From positions 21,560,111-21,624,110 of the forward strand of contig CM025854.1 in the NCBI GenBank assembly GCA_003952965.2: 64,000 nt of DNA, read 5' to 3'. The stretch is from Morella rubra. Lineage: Eukaryota > Streptophyta > Magnoliopsida > Fagales > Myricaceae. Numbering within the stretch: position 1 is the stretch's first letter; each line of letters begins with the position of its first letter. The position numbers and the translations under genes are program-made. Of the stretch, positions 36,706 through 49,600 are shown in pieces. The notes beneath the pieces were generated by a model. It searched no databases. It worked only from the letters and a program-made list of their open reading frames with translations, and had not been told where the DNA came from.

Positions 36706-39390
36706 GATGAGAAGCAAGCTGAGATAAGATCCCAAGAAAGATATGGAGAGTGGCTAAGATCAAAGCTGATTATTTATACATATTAAAATCCAAAATTCAC
36801 CAAAGGCAAGAGCAATTCAGATAGCTGAGTTGCCTTTCGGCTGACTTTCACGTACTCCAGTGTGAGCCCTACCATTGTTTGCTGTACTACGGTGTGCTGA
36901 ACAGATAATTCTCCTAAATATGAAAAAGCCATTTTGTCTAAGTTCTAAGGAAACTAAGAACAGAAATTCACCAAGAATATAAGATTTCTTTTTGTTTTTC
37001 TTCTTTTGCCCTTTTTCCTTCTCAAATCAATATTATGGATTAGTTTCTTCAAATGAAAAGCCTCCGCTCAATATCCTGCATGAATAGTTCTACAATGGCT
37101 AGTGAATTTAGGGGAGACTCTTGTTTCTTTCTCAACAAGCACTAAATATAGATATAATTTAATATCAAGATTCTCTGTAATTTTTTATTGGAATCATATG
37201 GTGTAATTTGAAGAAAGATAAATACAGTAACTTCGACTTTGTAAAGTTCATATTTTTTAAAATTTTATATGACAATATTAAATAATATAGGATCTATCTA
37301 TTATATCTATATCTCTTCAATTTGAATCATACAATTCGAGTAAAAAATTGCAGAAAATTCTAATTCTGTAATTTAATCTATTCTTCTTTCTTTATGAATA
37401 ATCAACTTCTGTTTCTTTATTATCAAGTTTTAGCTTAATCATCGGAAAAGTACTCTTGATGTCGCACGTGGAATTAATACAGGCGTCACTTCACAACAAA
37501 TTGGTCTCCTCTTTCGGTAGTTCCTAATAATTTGTCCATAGGTGAATCTGGCTGTTCACATGAGTATATATGCTCTGCTGTCATTCAAAAAACTCTTGTC
37601 ATCCTTTTCCATCGGATTAAGGAACTCCTAAGTTTGTCTTCAAAAGTAGCCTCGAACAAAATGATCACTGATGAGTAAACCAAACCTGAAAAAAAAGGCA
37701 AAAGAGATCAGGAACTCGCTAAAGATAAAAGTTTGTTGGGTAAAAGCTGCACTTTGCAATCATTCTTATGAAGAAAAAGCGATAGAGTAGGTAGAGAAGG
37801 GAATCCATATCTCATATCTCACACAAAAGCTTGACACGGGGAAAGATTATTTTTGCACAAATTGCTGCTTTCACATCTCCAGCATGGACTCCAATATCAT
37901 ATTTTACCGCGGTCTCTATCATCAGTACTACTTCAAGCCTCAAGGGATAAGCATGAAGCGCCACGCTGCGTGAGCTAACACTTCCAGAGGAGAAAGCTAG
38001 AGCGAATATAACATTCCATAGCAGTCCATGTTGCTTAAAGGTCATGACCTACCAACCGCCTAGATCAGTACTGGACAGAAAATGCCACCTTAATTGGTAG
38101 ACTTTGATGATGGTGTGTGATAAAGATGTTAAGCCATGACAAACTACATCAGCATGCGTTAATTTCTTTTATCAAACAGTATTGATATGTTTGTTTCCCA
38201 ATATTTATATTGGGAGAAAATGACTACCAATCAAATGGGATGGAAGCCCTCATAACAAGGCATCAAAGAAGTCCTCTGCAGCTCTATTATTTGATCCTTT
38301 TTTATGAAAACTAACATTTTATTTTTTTTGAATAATGCCGATAGGCTTTCGTTGCATTAGAAATTATAATACAAAATAAACAACAAGAATAGCTACGGAT
38401 ATAAGCAAATCAGGCTGCGAAACAAGACTAGCTGAACTCAAAAAGAGTTGAAAGATCACCAAATGCTCCACGTCAGAACGGTGTGACCAGACACAGTAGA
38501 CGACACTACGTACCGAAACCAAAGTGTTAGTTATAATACTAAAAAACGTGGGCAGCCCAGACACAACTAATACTTGATAGGCCAACCAATATCTGTGGAA
38601 CAAGGACACGCTTAGAACATATATATACTCTGTCAAGCAAAATATAATTAGGAGAAACTTCTTGTATAAATTGAGGGTCAATGATTAATGTCAACTTCAG
38701 ATCAGTCACAAACTTCACTGCAGGAAATTAAAACACGGCCTCGACAATAATGTTTGAGCTAATGACAAGATATTTGCTTCCATAAATAACGTCTTGATGG
38801 TCTGCCGACGGTAATTTTTTGGGGATGGAAATGCTTTTCCTTTTGTATTTTTCCTTGCGATCAAAACTAGAAGTGCTTAACGTTACGTCGTCGCTTCATT
38901 GGTGTGTCGTGATCAGCGCTGCATACGACAGCAGAGCCAGTACTACTGGGAAAATTCTAATGAGGCCAACCACGCTATAAAACCCCCCTAATTTGCAATG
39001 GCGATGAAGAAAATTGTGCAACGTCATGGCTGTCCATGTACATGTAATTTGCATCATCAGCATTAAGAAAGTTTTAACTTGAGCGCTTCTATTTTTTTAT
39101 TTTTTTATTCGGAACCGCCGAAATTTTCAAACTTCATCACCTAATCATGATGTAAACAAGATGTGGATTTCGATTTTTTTGGCTAACAACTTGCTTCAGA
39201 TGGAAGTATGGTTTTCATCCTTATCCGCGATCTTTTAGCTGACCATCTTCTTCCTTTTCCCTGCCTCCATATATTGTCCGCACCCGCATTTATGTGGGTT
39301 CAAACTTCAAAACCCTCGGCCAGAATTTTCAAACACCTCAATTGCACCAACATATTTTCTAGCTTTTGGGTTGTTTTATGGTAGAAAAAG
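36706..39390. other. Intergenic upstream of XND1
   Basis: No gene supported. Minus-strand open frames at 37812-38045 and 38364-38681 resemble no protein I know. Around 38315-38360 a T/A run followed by gaataatgccgataggctttc reads on the minus strand like a LINE 3' tail. The last few hundred bases before 39391 are the probable XND1 promoter. Confidence 0.45.
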
Positions 39391-40239
39391 ATGGGAGACG
39401 ACAGTCATGTCAACCTTCCTCCTGGCTTTCGATTCTGCCCAACCGATGAAGAACTCGTCCTTCACTTCCTGTTCCTAAAGGCTTCACACTCACCATGCCA
39501 ACCCAACATAAGTATTCCCGATCTTGATATTTGTCTGCACGATCCTTGGGAACTCAATGGTATGTTTCTCTTAATTAAATCTGTTTCGTGTACATATTTC
39601 TGCATGAAGTTTCACGGATGACGGAAAAAATTAATCATGTTAATCGCTTTTTAAACTCCATAGCTAATTAAAGGGTCATATGGGGGTGCGTGTAGGTAAG
39701 GCCTTGTCAAGCGGAAGTCTATACTACTTCTTCGACAAGGTGACAGAAAATAGAGTCACAAAGAATGGGTATTGGAAGGAGTTAGATATGGAGAAATCCA
39801 TACTCTCTAGTGCTGGAAAGAAAATGGGAATAAAAAAATGTCTTGTTTTCTGCACTGGTGAAGCTCCAGATGGTATTGAAACTGCTTGGATAATGCAAGA
39901 ATATCATCTCTGCAGCTCTGGGATGGGTGGTGCGCTGTTCAACAGAGAAGGAAGAAGAGCTGAACTAGTGAGTACACTCTTAACAATATAACGTATACTA
40001 GTGTAAGATGACACACACAGCTCTCTGCTCTCTTCTTATTTTCATCCCCTCTTTGGGTAATGTAGGATTATGACAGATGGGTTTTATGCCGAGTTCATGA
40101 GAGGAAGGGCGATTGGGCAGAATATGTATGCTACGGCAGCAGCGACGAAGAAGATAATGTTACAGAGCTTTCAAGCCCAGATGAGATGTTTCTGTCGACT
40201 ATAGACGACAACCTTGATGAAACAAGCTGTTTTCCCTGA
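39391..40239 (+). CDS. XND1: NAC transcription factor XND1/NAC104
   Basis: Three exons (39391-39559, 39696-39967, 40066-40239), GT-AG junctions in phase, 204 residues (Arabidopsis XND1/NAC104 about 187). NAC subdomains in order: A (LPPGFRFCPTDEELVLHFL), B (ISIPDLDICLHDPWELNGKA), C (YYFFDKVTENRVTKNGYWKE), D (KKMGIKKCLVFCTGEAPDGI and TAWIMQEYHL), E (YDRWVLCRVHERKG). The short acidic tail (TELSSPDEMFLSTIDDNLDE) matches the XND1 tail (TELSCLDEVFL by memory). It is a nuclear DNA-binding protein. XND1 in Arabidopsis represses secondary wall formation and programmed cell death in xylem. The unusually short C-terminus and the DPWELNGKA exon junction support this assignment over other NACs. Confidence 0.9.
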
Positions 40240-41402
40240 GTAGTTTTAGCTCTAAACAGTTTTAGAGCAGCTATTGTTAGTATTATCATTACTAAAATTT
40301 TGTTATTTTTTGTGCTTTGGATTTGTTATTTAGCGGTACCTAATGATGTTCGTGCTTTTACATAACTTTCTGATCAGAATTTTTTTTTAGTCTTCTTTTC
40401 TTCTTTATTGGGGCACTTACATTTTTTTTCTTTTTTTATAAGCAAATTGCATGGGAAATAAGTAGTACGTGATCTTATTATAAAGAACAATATTAATATA
40501 ATAACATTATCATCATTGATTTAACAGCTACCAATCTCCCAGCAGCATTTATCACCTAATTAGTCCCACTAATTTCATCCACATCCATGTTCTACTTCAT
40601 CTACAGTTTTTTAAATGCACTTCTAATGGTAAGATGTAAAGCACTCTTAGATTTTGAAAACAAAGATTCATTCGGTACCTCTAAATTAAACTCTATAGAG
40701 TAAATACTTATACCGTGCAAATCCGAGTTTGTAAGAAGCTTCAAATCTCGAACTATTTCTGTATTAATAAATAATTTTTTTTTAATTTACTGTTCAAAGT
40801 AGAATGATGTAATTCGGCTAACAAATTAGATAGGATCTTGATATCCATACTTCAAATATGTTCAACCAGACAATCGACTCTATTCTTTATTTTTTACTTT
40901 TTTATTTTTGTTAAAAAAAATGTATTATATATAATCTGAAAACGACTTAAGGAAGATTATTGTAATCCATTTTTTCTTTATATTTCTAGGCTCTCATCTA
41001 TTTTTATCATCTTTGTAAGCTCTTACATGGCAATATGATTATCATTTGCTCAATCGCTGCTATTATATATGGGAGAGGCTAGGCCTAACTATATAATACT
41101 AACTTTTTAATAACTATTAATGACAAAAATGAGATAACAATAATAATAATAATAATTTGGTTCGAATCTTTTCAGCCCTTCGTTCCAAAATTCCTCCATT
41201 CGGTGTCAAACGACGGTCCTTACCCCCCCTCCCAAAAGTAGCCATTCAAATGCCAACGTGTCACTCTCATCTCCTGCTACCCTCCAAAAACCAAACGGAA
41301 CAATTATGGATCGCATTGACTGACGAACAGAGCTCTCTCTCTCTCTCTCTCTCTCTCTCACGGTTCAGTTTCTTCTGCTTGGAAGTTGGAATTATTATTC
41401 TC
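40240..41402. other. XND1 3' flank and BCKDHA promoter region
   Basis: AT-rich DNA with no gene. It includes an AAT repeat (41141-41156) and a CT microsatellite (41333-41358) that probably lies in the BCKDHA 5' UTR. Confidence 0.55.
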
Positions 41403-44400
41403 ATGGCTCTCTGCATGAGAAAATCACCGAACCTTATCAACCATCTCAAATCCAAGATGGGCTTGTTGGGTGTGATCAACCTGATTCCTTGGAGTAGTTC
41501 TCTATCGCATCGAGAATTTTCAGTTACTGCACCAAACGCTCAAACTCTAGGAGATTCGGATACAGATTTGAGCATCAGAGCTACCCTTTTCTCTTCTTTC
41601 CGTTTCATGTCTACAAAGGCAGAAAAACAATTGGATTCTCTCCCCAATGCCGACGACAATAAGGTACCTTAGGAAGCTCACAATCGAACAAATTTGGAAC
41701 TTTTTTATCCTGCTGATCTCTTGCTACCTTTATACTGATTCGATTGTTATCCATGGTGTCTCCTGTCTCATGGACTTGGTAGCTAGCATAAACTGGTAGG
41801 CCTAATAATTTAAAATCTTAATTGGAACTTGCATGATGTGATTCTTACTTTAGAGGATACTAAATTGAAGACAGTCCATGTTTTTGGACGAGAAGATAAC
41901 TCCTGTTCAGAAGTTTATCAAGGCTTTTAGTGGCTTGGAGATAGTTGGCTACCAAATTGTTAAATTGAGATCAATCCTTTTAGTAAAAGATTGGGCCGAG
42001 TTCAATTCGAATTCAATTAAAAGAACGAGCGGTGATTACTGGATTACACAGGTGAATAAAGTACTAGTCATAATATTATGCTCATACTAATTTTGGGTTT
42101 TGAGTGTTCCGGGAAGCAAGCGAAGGAAGATGACTTCTAGCTCTACAAATTTTGTAAAGATCATCAAAGAGCCACCTATTCAAATCTTCCAGTGTGATTG
42201 CACTTGGATATCCTGCTCATCAGACCCATACGCCTATGACTGTTGCTCTGCTGATGGATATACTGTTCATGTAAGATGTTGATAGGCATTGATGGACAGA
42301 TGAAAGGCCAAGGCATCGTCTCTTCTGATTTTCTTTTCATAGAGAGCATGACCCAGAAGACATTTTTTCTGGCCTGCAGGTTATATAGTTGAAGTCACTT
42401 CCATACGAATGGTTGGACAGGATATGAAATCATACTGTTATGCATACATGCTTTTATTTCTGTTCACTGGAGATATCTTCAATTACAGGTCTTGGATTTT
42501 CCAGGAGGAAAGGTCAGATTCACTCCCGAAATGAAATTTATATCAGAATCTCCTGAGGAGCGGGCACACTGCTACCGCATCCTTGATGAAGAAGGTCAGC
42601 TGATTATGGGGAGCAATTTTGTACAGGTACTTTGACCTGGACTGTCCGGTCCCTCCTCCAATCTCCAGGTTGATTGAGTTTTCTCTCTGTTTTTCCTGAC
42701 TCTTATCTGACAGAAAGGATCCTTATCTCCCAATGTCTACCCACTTAATTAGGTAAGTGAGGAACTTGCTGTAAAAATGTACAGAGACATGGTTACACTT
42801 CAAACTATGGACACTATCTTTTATGAAGCACAAAGGCAAGGAAGAATTTCGTTTTATTTGACCACAATTGGAGAAGAGGCCATCAACATTGCAACTGCAG
42901 CAGCACTCACCATTGATGACCATGTCTTCCCTCAGGTTACAAACACATTCATCATCCTCTCTATCCCATTGATTTGCATCCTGTTTGTAAGTTGAAATAT
43001 TCATGTTGAAAACGACGTGAGAAAAAGGTCTTAACGGTATCCAATGCAGTACAGAGAGCCTGGAGTGCTATTATGGCGCGGCTTCACCCTACAAGAATTT
43101 GCAAACCAGTGTTTCGGAAACAGAGCTGATTATGGAAAAGGCAGGCAGATGCCGATCCATTATGGATCAAACAAGCACAATTACTTCACTGTATCATCAA
43201 CAATCGCGTAAGATGCGAATGTTGTCTATGTAAGAGAGTTATGTGGAGACTCCACAAAACATGAAATTCACGCAATAAATGTTTCCTTCTGTTTTCCAGT
43301 ACCCAAATTCCCCATGCTGTTGGTGCTGCATATTCTCTGAAGATGGATAGGAAAAAGGCATGTGCAGTCACATATTTTGGTGATGGTGGCACAAGTGAGG
43401 TAAATATGTAATCAGTATGTGTACTTAACACCACTAAACTATATCTCAACGTCCTTTTATCAATTTGGCAATGTCTTCTTAACTCTGTGCAACAATACCA
43501 TTATTGTGATGACTCCATTCTTGAGAGTAAGCGCTTGTCATGCAATTTAAATCTGCAATGAAATCGCTCATCTCAATCAACATTCTAAGAGGCCCCTTTA
43601 ATTTCATGGGATGTTGCTTTTCAATGTTTATTGGCTAATACTTCAAGTAATGTTAGGGAGATTTCCATGCTGCTTTAAATTTTGCGGCGGTTATGGAGGC
43701 CCCAGTTATATTTGTCTGTCGGAACAACGGATGGGCTATCAGTACCCCTACTTCAGACCAGTTTCGAAGTATTCTATTTTTTCTTGTGACTTCTTGTATT
43801 TTGACATTCTTATTGTGGAGAGTCTCTTGGTATCTTGACAAAATTTTCTGCTTCTCTTTGTTGGCAGGTGATGGTGTAGTCGTCAGAGGTCGGGCTTTAC
43901 ACTGGAGTTTCGAAGTCAACATTGCAACTGCGTCAGATGGTAGGTTATGATTTGCATCACATGTTGAAAACGACGTGATCTTATGCAGTGAGAGCCTGGA
44001 GTGCTATTATGGCGCGGCTTCACCCTACAAGAATTTGCAAACCAGTGTTTCGGAAACAGAGCTGATTATGGAAAAGGCAGGCAGATGCCGATCCATTATG
44101 GATCAAACAAGCACAATTACTTCACTGTATCATCAACAATCGCGTAAGATGCGAATGTTGTCTATGTAAGAGAGTTATGTGGAGACTCCACAAAACATGA
44201 AATTCACGCAATAAATGTTTCCTTCTGTTTTCCAGTACCCAAATTCCCCATGCTGTTGGTGCTGCATATTCTCTGAAGATGGATAGGAAAAAGGCATGTG
44301 CAGTCACATATTTTGGTGATGGTGGCACAAGTGAGGTAAATATGTAATCAGTATGTGTACTTAACACCACTAAACTATATCTCAACGTCCTTTTATCAAT

Positions 44401-45547
44401 TTGGCAATGTCTTCTTAACTCTGTGCAACAATACCATTATTGTGATGACTCCATTCTTGAGAGTAAGCGCTTGTCATGCAATTTAAATCTGCAATGAAAT
44501 CGCTCATCTCAATCAACATTCTAAGAGGCCCCTTTAATTTCATGGGATGTTGCTTTTCAATGTTTATTGGCTAATACTTCAAGTAATGTTAGGGAGATTT
44601 CCATGCTGCTTTAAATTTTGCGGCGGTTATGGAGGCCCCAGTTATATTTGTCTGTCGGAACAACGGATGGGCTATCAGTACCCCTACTTCAGACCAGTTT
44701 CGAAGTATTCTATTTTTTCTTGTGACTTCTTGTATTTTGACATTCTTATTGTGGAGAGTCTCTTGGTATCTTGACAAAATTTTCTGCTTCTCTTTGTTGG
44801 CAGGTGATGGTGTAGTCGTCAGAGGTCGGGCTTATGGAGTTCGAAGTATCCGCGTAGATGGTAATGATCCACTTGCCATTTATGGTGTTGTTCATGCTGC
44901 ACGTGAGATGTCAATAAGTGAAAACAGACCAATCTTAATTGAGGTAAGTAAGGATTTGTTTGTTAATCTTTCCGGCCTTTGGGGAGGCATCATGTTGTAC
45001 CCAGATGCTTCCAGATTAGATTTTGGGGTTGATCTTTTTCATTGATAGGCTCTAACGTATCGAGTGGGACACCACTCTACATCTGATGACTCCACCAAGT
45101 ATCGTCTTGCCGATGAGATTGAATGGTGGAAAATGGCACGAGACCCTGTAACTAGATTTAGAAAATGGATTGAAAGCAATGGTTGGTGGAGCAGTGAGGC
45201 TGAGTCACAGTTTAGAAGCAGCGTGAGGATACAGGTAAAACTTCCATATCTTCCAGAGAAACTTCAAGTCAACATGTATTAATAATTTGCACACAATGCT
45301 GTCTTTTGATAGAAAATTTGTCTCATGAGCTTTTACTTTCGTAAGTGTTAGACTGATCATGCTTTTAGCACAGCTACTACATGCAATTCAAGTTGCAGAG
45401 AAAGCTGAGAAACCTCCAGCGACAGAAATGTTCACAGACGTGTATGATGTTCCACCATCCAACCTCCAGGAGCAGGAGAAATTGCTGAAAGAGACGATCA
45501 AAAGACACCCACAGGACTACCCATCAGACGTTCCTGTTCCTGCCTAG
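41403..45547 (+). CDS. BCKDHA: BCKDH E1-alpha subunit, exons partly duplicated
   Basis: E1-alpha of mitochondrial branched-chain 2-oxo acid dehydrogenase, which decarboxylates the oxo acids of Leu, Ile and Val using thiamine diphosphate (TPP). Exons: 41403-41663, 42489-42626, 42753-42935, 43050-43207, 43300-43399, 43657-43768, 44804-44943, 45049-45234, 45374-45547, giving 483 residues if the inner duplicate is skipped (relatives about 470). An N-terminal targeting sequence ([18 protein letters not shown]) is followed by [35 protein letters not shown], the TPP motif [11 protein letters not shown] ... CRNNGWAIS, and the phosphorylation-loop region [13 protein letters not shown]. Exons 4-6 plus the first part of exon 7 occur twice (43054-43897 and 43990-44833). 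In the second copy exon 4 starts with TGA instead of Tyr-Arg, and in the first copy exon 7 degenerates after GRA. As assembled, the gene could only work if one copy is skipped. Start at 41403 chosen over the longer frame because of the CT tract upstream. Confidence 0.88.
42970..43949. repeat. Tandem duplication copy 1 in BCKDHA
   Basis: First of two units 936 bp apart. The core 43054-43897 appears identical to 43990-44833. It carries exons 4, 5 and 6 and the first 30 bases of exon 7. The right edge (43898-43949) looks like exon 7 sequence with many small insertions: ggagtttcgaagtc for ggagttcgaagt, for example. Confidence 0.93.
43950..44833. repeat. Tandem duplication copy 2 in BCKDHA
   Basis: Second unit. 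Its left edge (43950-43989) is a shortened, altered version of 42970-43053: gatttgcatc and atgttgaaaacgacgtga are kept, but the bases between are lost. The three bases aca are missing from the exon 4 start. From 43990 onward it matches copy 1 base for base as far as I can read. Confidence 0.93.
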
Positions 45548-46600
45548 ACTCGGCCGATTATGTATTTTAAATATGGGCGATAAGAGGCGAAATTATGATC
45601 TTGCGTCATCTGCCATTACAGCCGTAGAAATTGAAAGAAGATCCAACACATGCAGTTCCCAAATGTAATTTGCAATTGGTCCTCTTATAGGTATAGCATC
45701 CATCATCCAATGTTGATTCATTGCTTCTCCAAAGATGTGAGCAGTGAGCTCATGCACATTTGCGTCAGATAAATATGATAGTGATGCAGAATATGACATT
45801 CTTGCCAATATCACATCCTCCAACATATCTTAAAACTTTACTTTTATCCAACATTTTTATGTACATATCCCAGTACTTTCATAAACACTTTCAAAGATCT
45901 AGTGCTGTTCAAAATGAGTTGGAATCAGAATTTTAAAAAATTTCCTACTTAAGTTGGATTTGAAGTCGATAGTGTCAGCTCCAACTCGACTTCGACTTAT
46001 ATTTAAAAAATTATATTTGTCCCTTTCAAGTGATACAGTGTTTTAGCCTTTTGGAGTCAATTTTTTTAAAAAAACCTAAAATGTTCTTAAATCTATTAAA
46101 AAAATTCTGAGCTGCGTAAACCCAGACAGTTCGACTCTTACTGATCGGAGTCAAAGTCGGCTTACACTTGGTCTGAGTCAAATATTGTCTCTTGGACTCG
46201 GACTAAGTCGGTGAACACCCCTAGAGGATGTTGAACAAATTTTCTCAAAGCTTATAGTAGCTAAAATTCTCTTTTTAGCATAGGAGGAAATAATGCTACT
46301 TTGGACCTCACTCTTATACTTCGAAAGGATATCTCCCCTTCTACATCTTCAACCCAGAATGTGTATTTAGAAGAAGAAGATTTAGGGTGATCACTTTAGT
46401 ATTCAGTTAACACAGAAAGAATTTCAAGTACAACAAGCTTTATTGCAAAAGTTCAGAAAATATACGCCATGGAAGTTTTAGATGATTGGAGCAGACTCTA
46501 CAAATTAGCAAATCCTTAACAATCAACTGAATTTTTACACTTGACTGGATGAAGGTAATAATGATTTGCTTGTTCCAAATACTTGGCACAAGGGATAATC
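45548..46600. other. Intergenic between convergent BCKDHA and SAL1
   Basis: A 1.05-kb stretch between two stop codons, so it contains both 3' UTRs. It also carries a MITE-like block (45899-46224). No open frame of interest. Confidence 0.6.
45899..46224. mobile_element. MITE-like element
   Basis: About 326 bp with similar inverted ends (ctagtgctgttcaaa at left; ctaggggtgttcaccg as the reverse complement of the right end). The interior is rich in actcgacttcgact and gactcggactaag strings, typical of small non-autonomous plant DNA elements. I found no clear target-site duplication. Confidence 0.42.
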
Positions 46601-49600
46601 CTACAAGGATGAAGTTTTCTCCTCCAGGGATTCTCTGACTGCCTTTAAGAGTAATGGCATCAATTTCTGATTGGTAGCCATTATGCCTGCCTCAAGGTCA
46701 AGGTATCTCCCCTTAGAAAAGTCCAGAGGGTGCCCTGCAGCATCTGTCACCACACCCCCAGCTTCTGCAAAAGTTAATTGCGGGAATATCAAAAAAACAG
46801 GTGCTGGATGGGAAATTTGATTAACCAACATTACCATCCAGGAAACCTAATTATTCATCCAATCTTGCACTTGCGGCATACCTAAAGCCTGCCTATGCAA
46901 GCCAAATTTCACAAACTTCAACTATGTCAATGAGCTCATGATGGATTCTATTGCCATTATTTTTGCTTAGTGGTGATCAGTAAACATAGAAAGAGTGCTT
47001 AGGGTAGCATCAAAAAGCATTTAGATTGTGATGTTTTATGGTGTAATGCTTAGAACACCATAAGTCAAGTCGATTATTTTAGACATCACAGAACAATAAG
47101 CATATTTTAGAATCATTCAGGAATACAAGGACATGATAAAAATTTCATAATTCAGTCATATACCATAATTATTGGTAAATGAAAGGATCATACTTCAAAG
47201 CATCACTTGCTTCCAAATTGTAAAGGAAACAGAAAGGGAATAGGTTCATTACGGCAATGCCACTCCAGGCAAAATTGGAGTCCTGGGAAGAGGTGTCTTA
47301 TCTAGTACTACCTCTTAGCAATTTTACATGAAATTGCTTCTCCCAAGAATCAAACACACCCACATACGCTTGAAAACCCAAGACATTCACCATTCAATGC
47401 AAAATGACATACACTTTCTACAGATATGCACCACATGCTATTCAGGTTTTATTCCGTTTTCTAGCATTCCTGTAAAGATTGTCACGTGTGATGATCTATC
47501 TTTGTAAGGACTCTTTTTATTAATGTTTAGCAACGCTTCCAAGAAAAAAAAAATGCACCGCATGCTATTCAGGTTGGATTTCTACCATAAAGATGATGCC
47601 TTATTTAATTTCCTTCTGAGTCACAAATTGTTACGATCACCACAATCATTTGAGATTAATCTACAATAGCCATGCCACTCCACAAATCAATGTCAAAATT
47701 AAGAGATTAACAAAATCGGATTAGGTGGACATTGCAAATTTATGTTTTAATTAGGATATATTAATTTCCAATGTCAGCTCAACCCCATCTCACTATAATC
47801 ATTTCAACACTGATTTGGGCAGTGGCGGTAGATATAGCAAATTAATCTTCAATAGCAATTGATTGCAACAATTGCTAGTTCAAGGGAAAATTGCAAATGA
47901 CCCTAATGTAGGACAAATAGCCACATTCATGTAAATTTTCCCAATCACTGGGGACGACAGGTTAGATATATGAAGGGACTTCATTGGGGACAACAGGTTA
48001 GATATATGAAGGGACTTCATTGTTGACCACATTTTTGTGGATTGACACCCTGTCCCTGACTCGCCTGATAAAAGAACCAGTCTGGGGTCTGGCAGGATGC
48101 AGTTTGTTATTCAGGATGGGTGGGACCCCGGCAATGAAAAGATAACCACAATATGTGATTATCCAATGCATGTGTTGACTAGGAAATTGCACCCTTGTAA
48201 AGGAGTGGGAACTCCTGCTACAGAATACAGATGACTCCATAACTTTTTTCTTTCTCGGTTCATAGTTAATTGAAGACTAGTCTTAAACCGGAATATATAC
48301 TATTCTGTTAGACAAAAAAGACATGCAAGACTTGTCTTAAACTGGAATATATACTATTCTGGAACCCCACATGTCAGCATCAAATGCACCCTAAACTCAG
48401 ATAACCTTACAACCCCATCTCATCCAGAAAGGAAAGACCTCTACCTAGCCCAAAGAAATAACAAAGACACAGGCCCATTGCAATCCCCAGGCCACGTTAA
48501 AGGGGAGAGAAGAAGAAGATTGGAGGAAAGAATTCTCATTACCAGTCACAACAATACACCCAGCAGCATGATCCCATATTTTCTCACGGTAGCCTTCATG
48601 AGGAAATCGCAGATATATAGCTCCATCACCTCTGGACAGTGCCCCATACTTAGCCTGGCTGTCAATCCTAACTGGTGGTGCTTTGACACCAAGTTTCTGT
48701 TTGTGAATTAATATTTATGAGAATTTGAATGGATAGCAGAGATACAATTATTGTTTGCGGAGAAGAGAGAACAAATTACTTTTGCAATGGAGCTAGATAA
48801 GTCATGCGAGGAGTGTGCTGCTTCAAAGGATTCAAAGAACGATGCTTCCTCTGAATTTTCAATGGTACTGACATGCACCTAAAGAGAAACGAAGGACAAT
48901 TGATTTTAAGTTCAGAATACCAATAGAAATCAAGTAAACACTCATCGTACTTGCAGTAATGGCAAACCTTTATCAGGGAAGAACCATCCAGTGACTGCAT
49001 ATATGTTCCTGCACCAACTTCAGCAAAGAAAAGGCAACCAACTTCCCTATGTGAAGAATGCTGAGTATCCCCACCAATGGATGCTAAAGGAAGATTTGGA
49101 CAAGCCAGGACACCTAACACTACTTTCCCTTCATCCAGCAATGCCAGTGCTATAGCATATTGGTCTCCTCTTAGAAATCTATTATGCAGTCTCACAAGTG
49201 TAAGCTATTAGATCATGGATCGCCCAGAAGCACATTAAGAGTCAAGGAGAGAACTCAGTTGGCAAGCAAAATTTGTAATTCAGCAAATAGGCACTAAAAA
49301 GGTATGGTGTCCCCATCAATGGGTGCAAGGATGATCGGATTGAAATCATGATTTCACACCATCAATCAAGTCCATTTTTCAAAGGGACATTTGCAGGAAA
49401 CCTTCCCAGCCTTTAGTACTAGAAGCTCCAATATTTTGCTAGTTGCTGCCTCATGCTGTTACTGTTTCACAAGGATCCAGAAAAAGATTCCATCTACATT
49501 TAACTTGATGCATATCACAACTACATTCTATTTTAGAGACCCAACGCTTAGAAGTACAACTACCAGGCAAATTCTAAGTTTTGAATCTTACCCTTTAGTA

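Noticed and set aside
41157-41402. Longer BCKDHA N-terminus from 41157
   Set aside because: It would run through a CT microsatellite coding Ser-Leu repeats; the Met at 41403 gives a normal mitochondrial leader.
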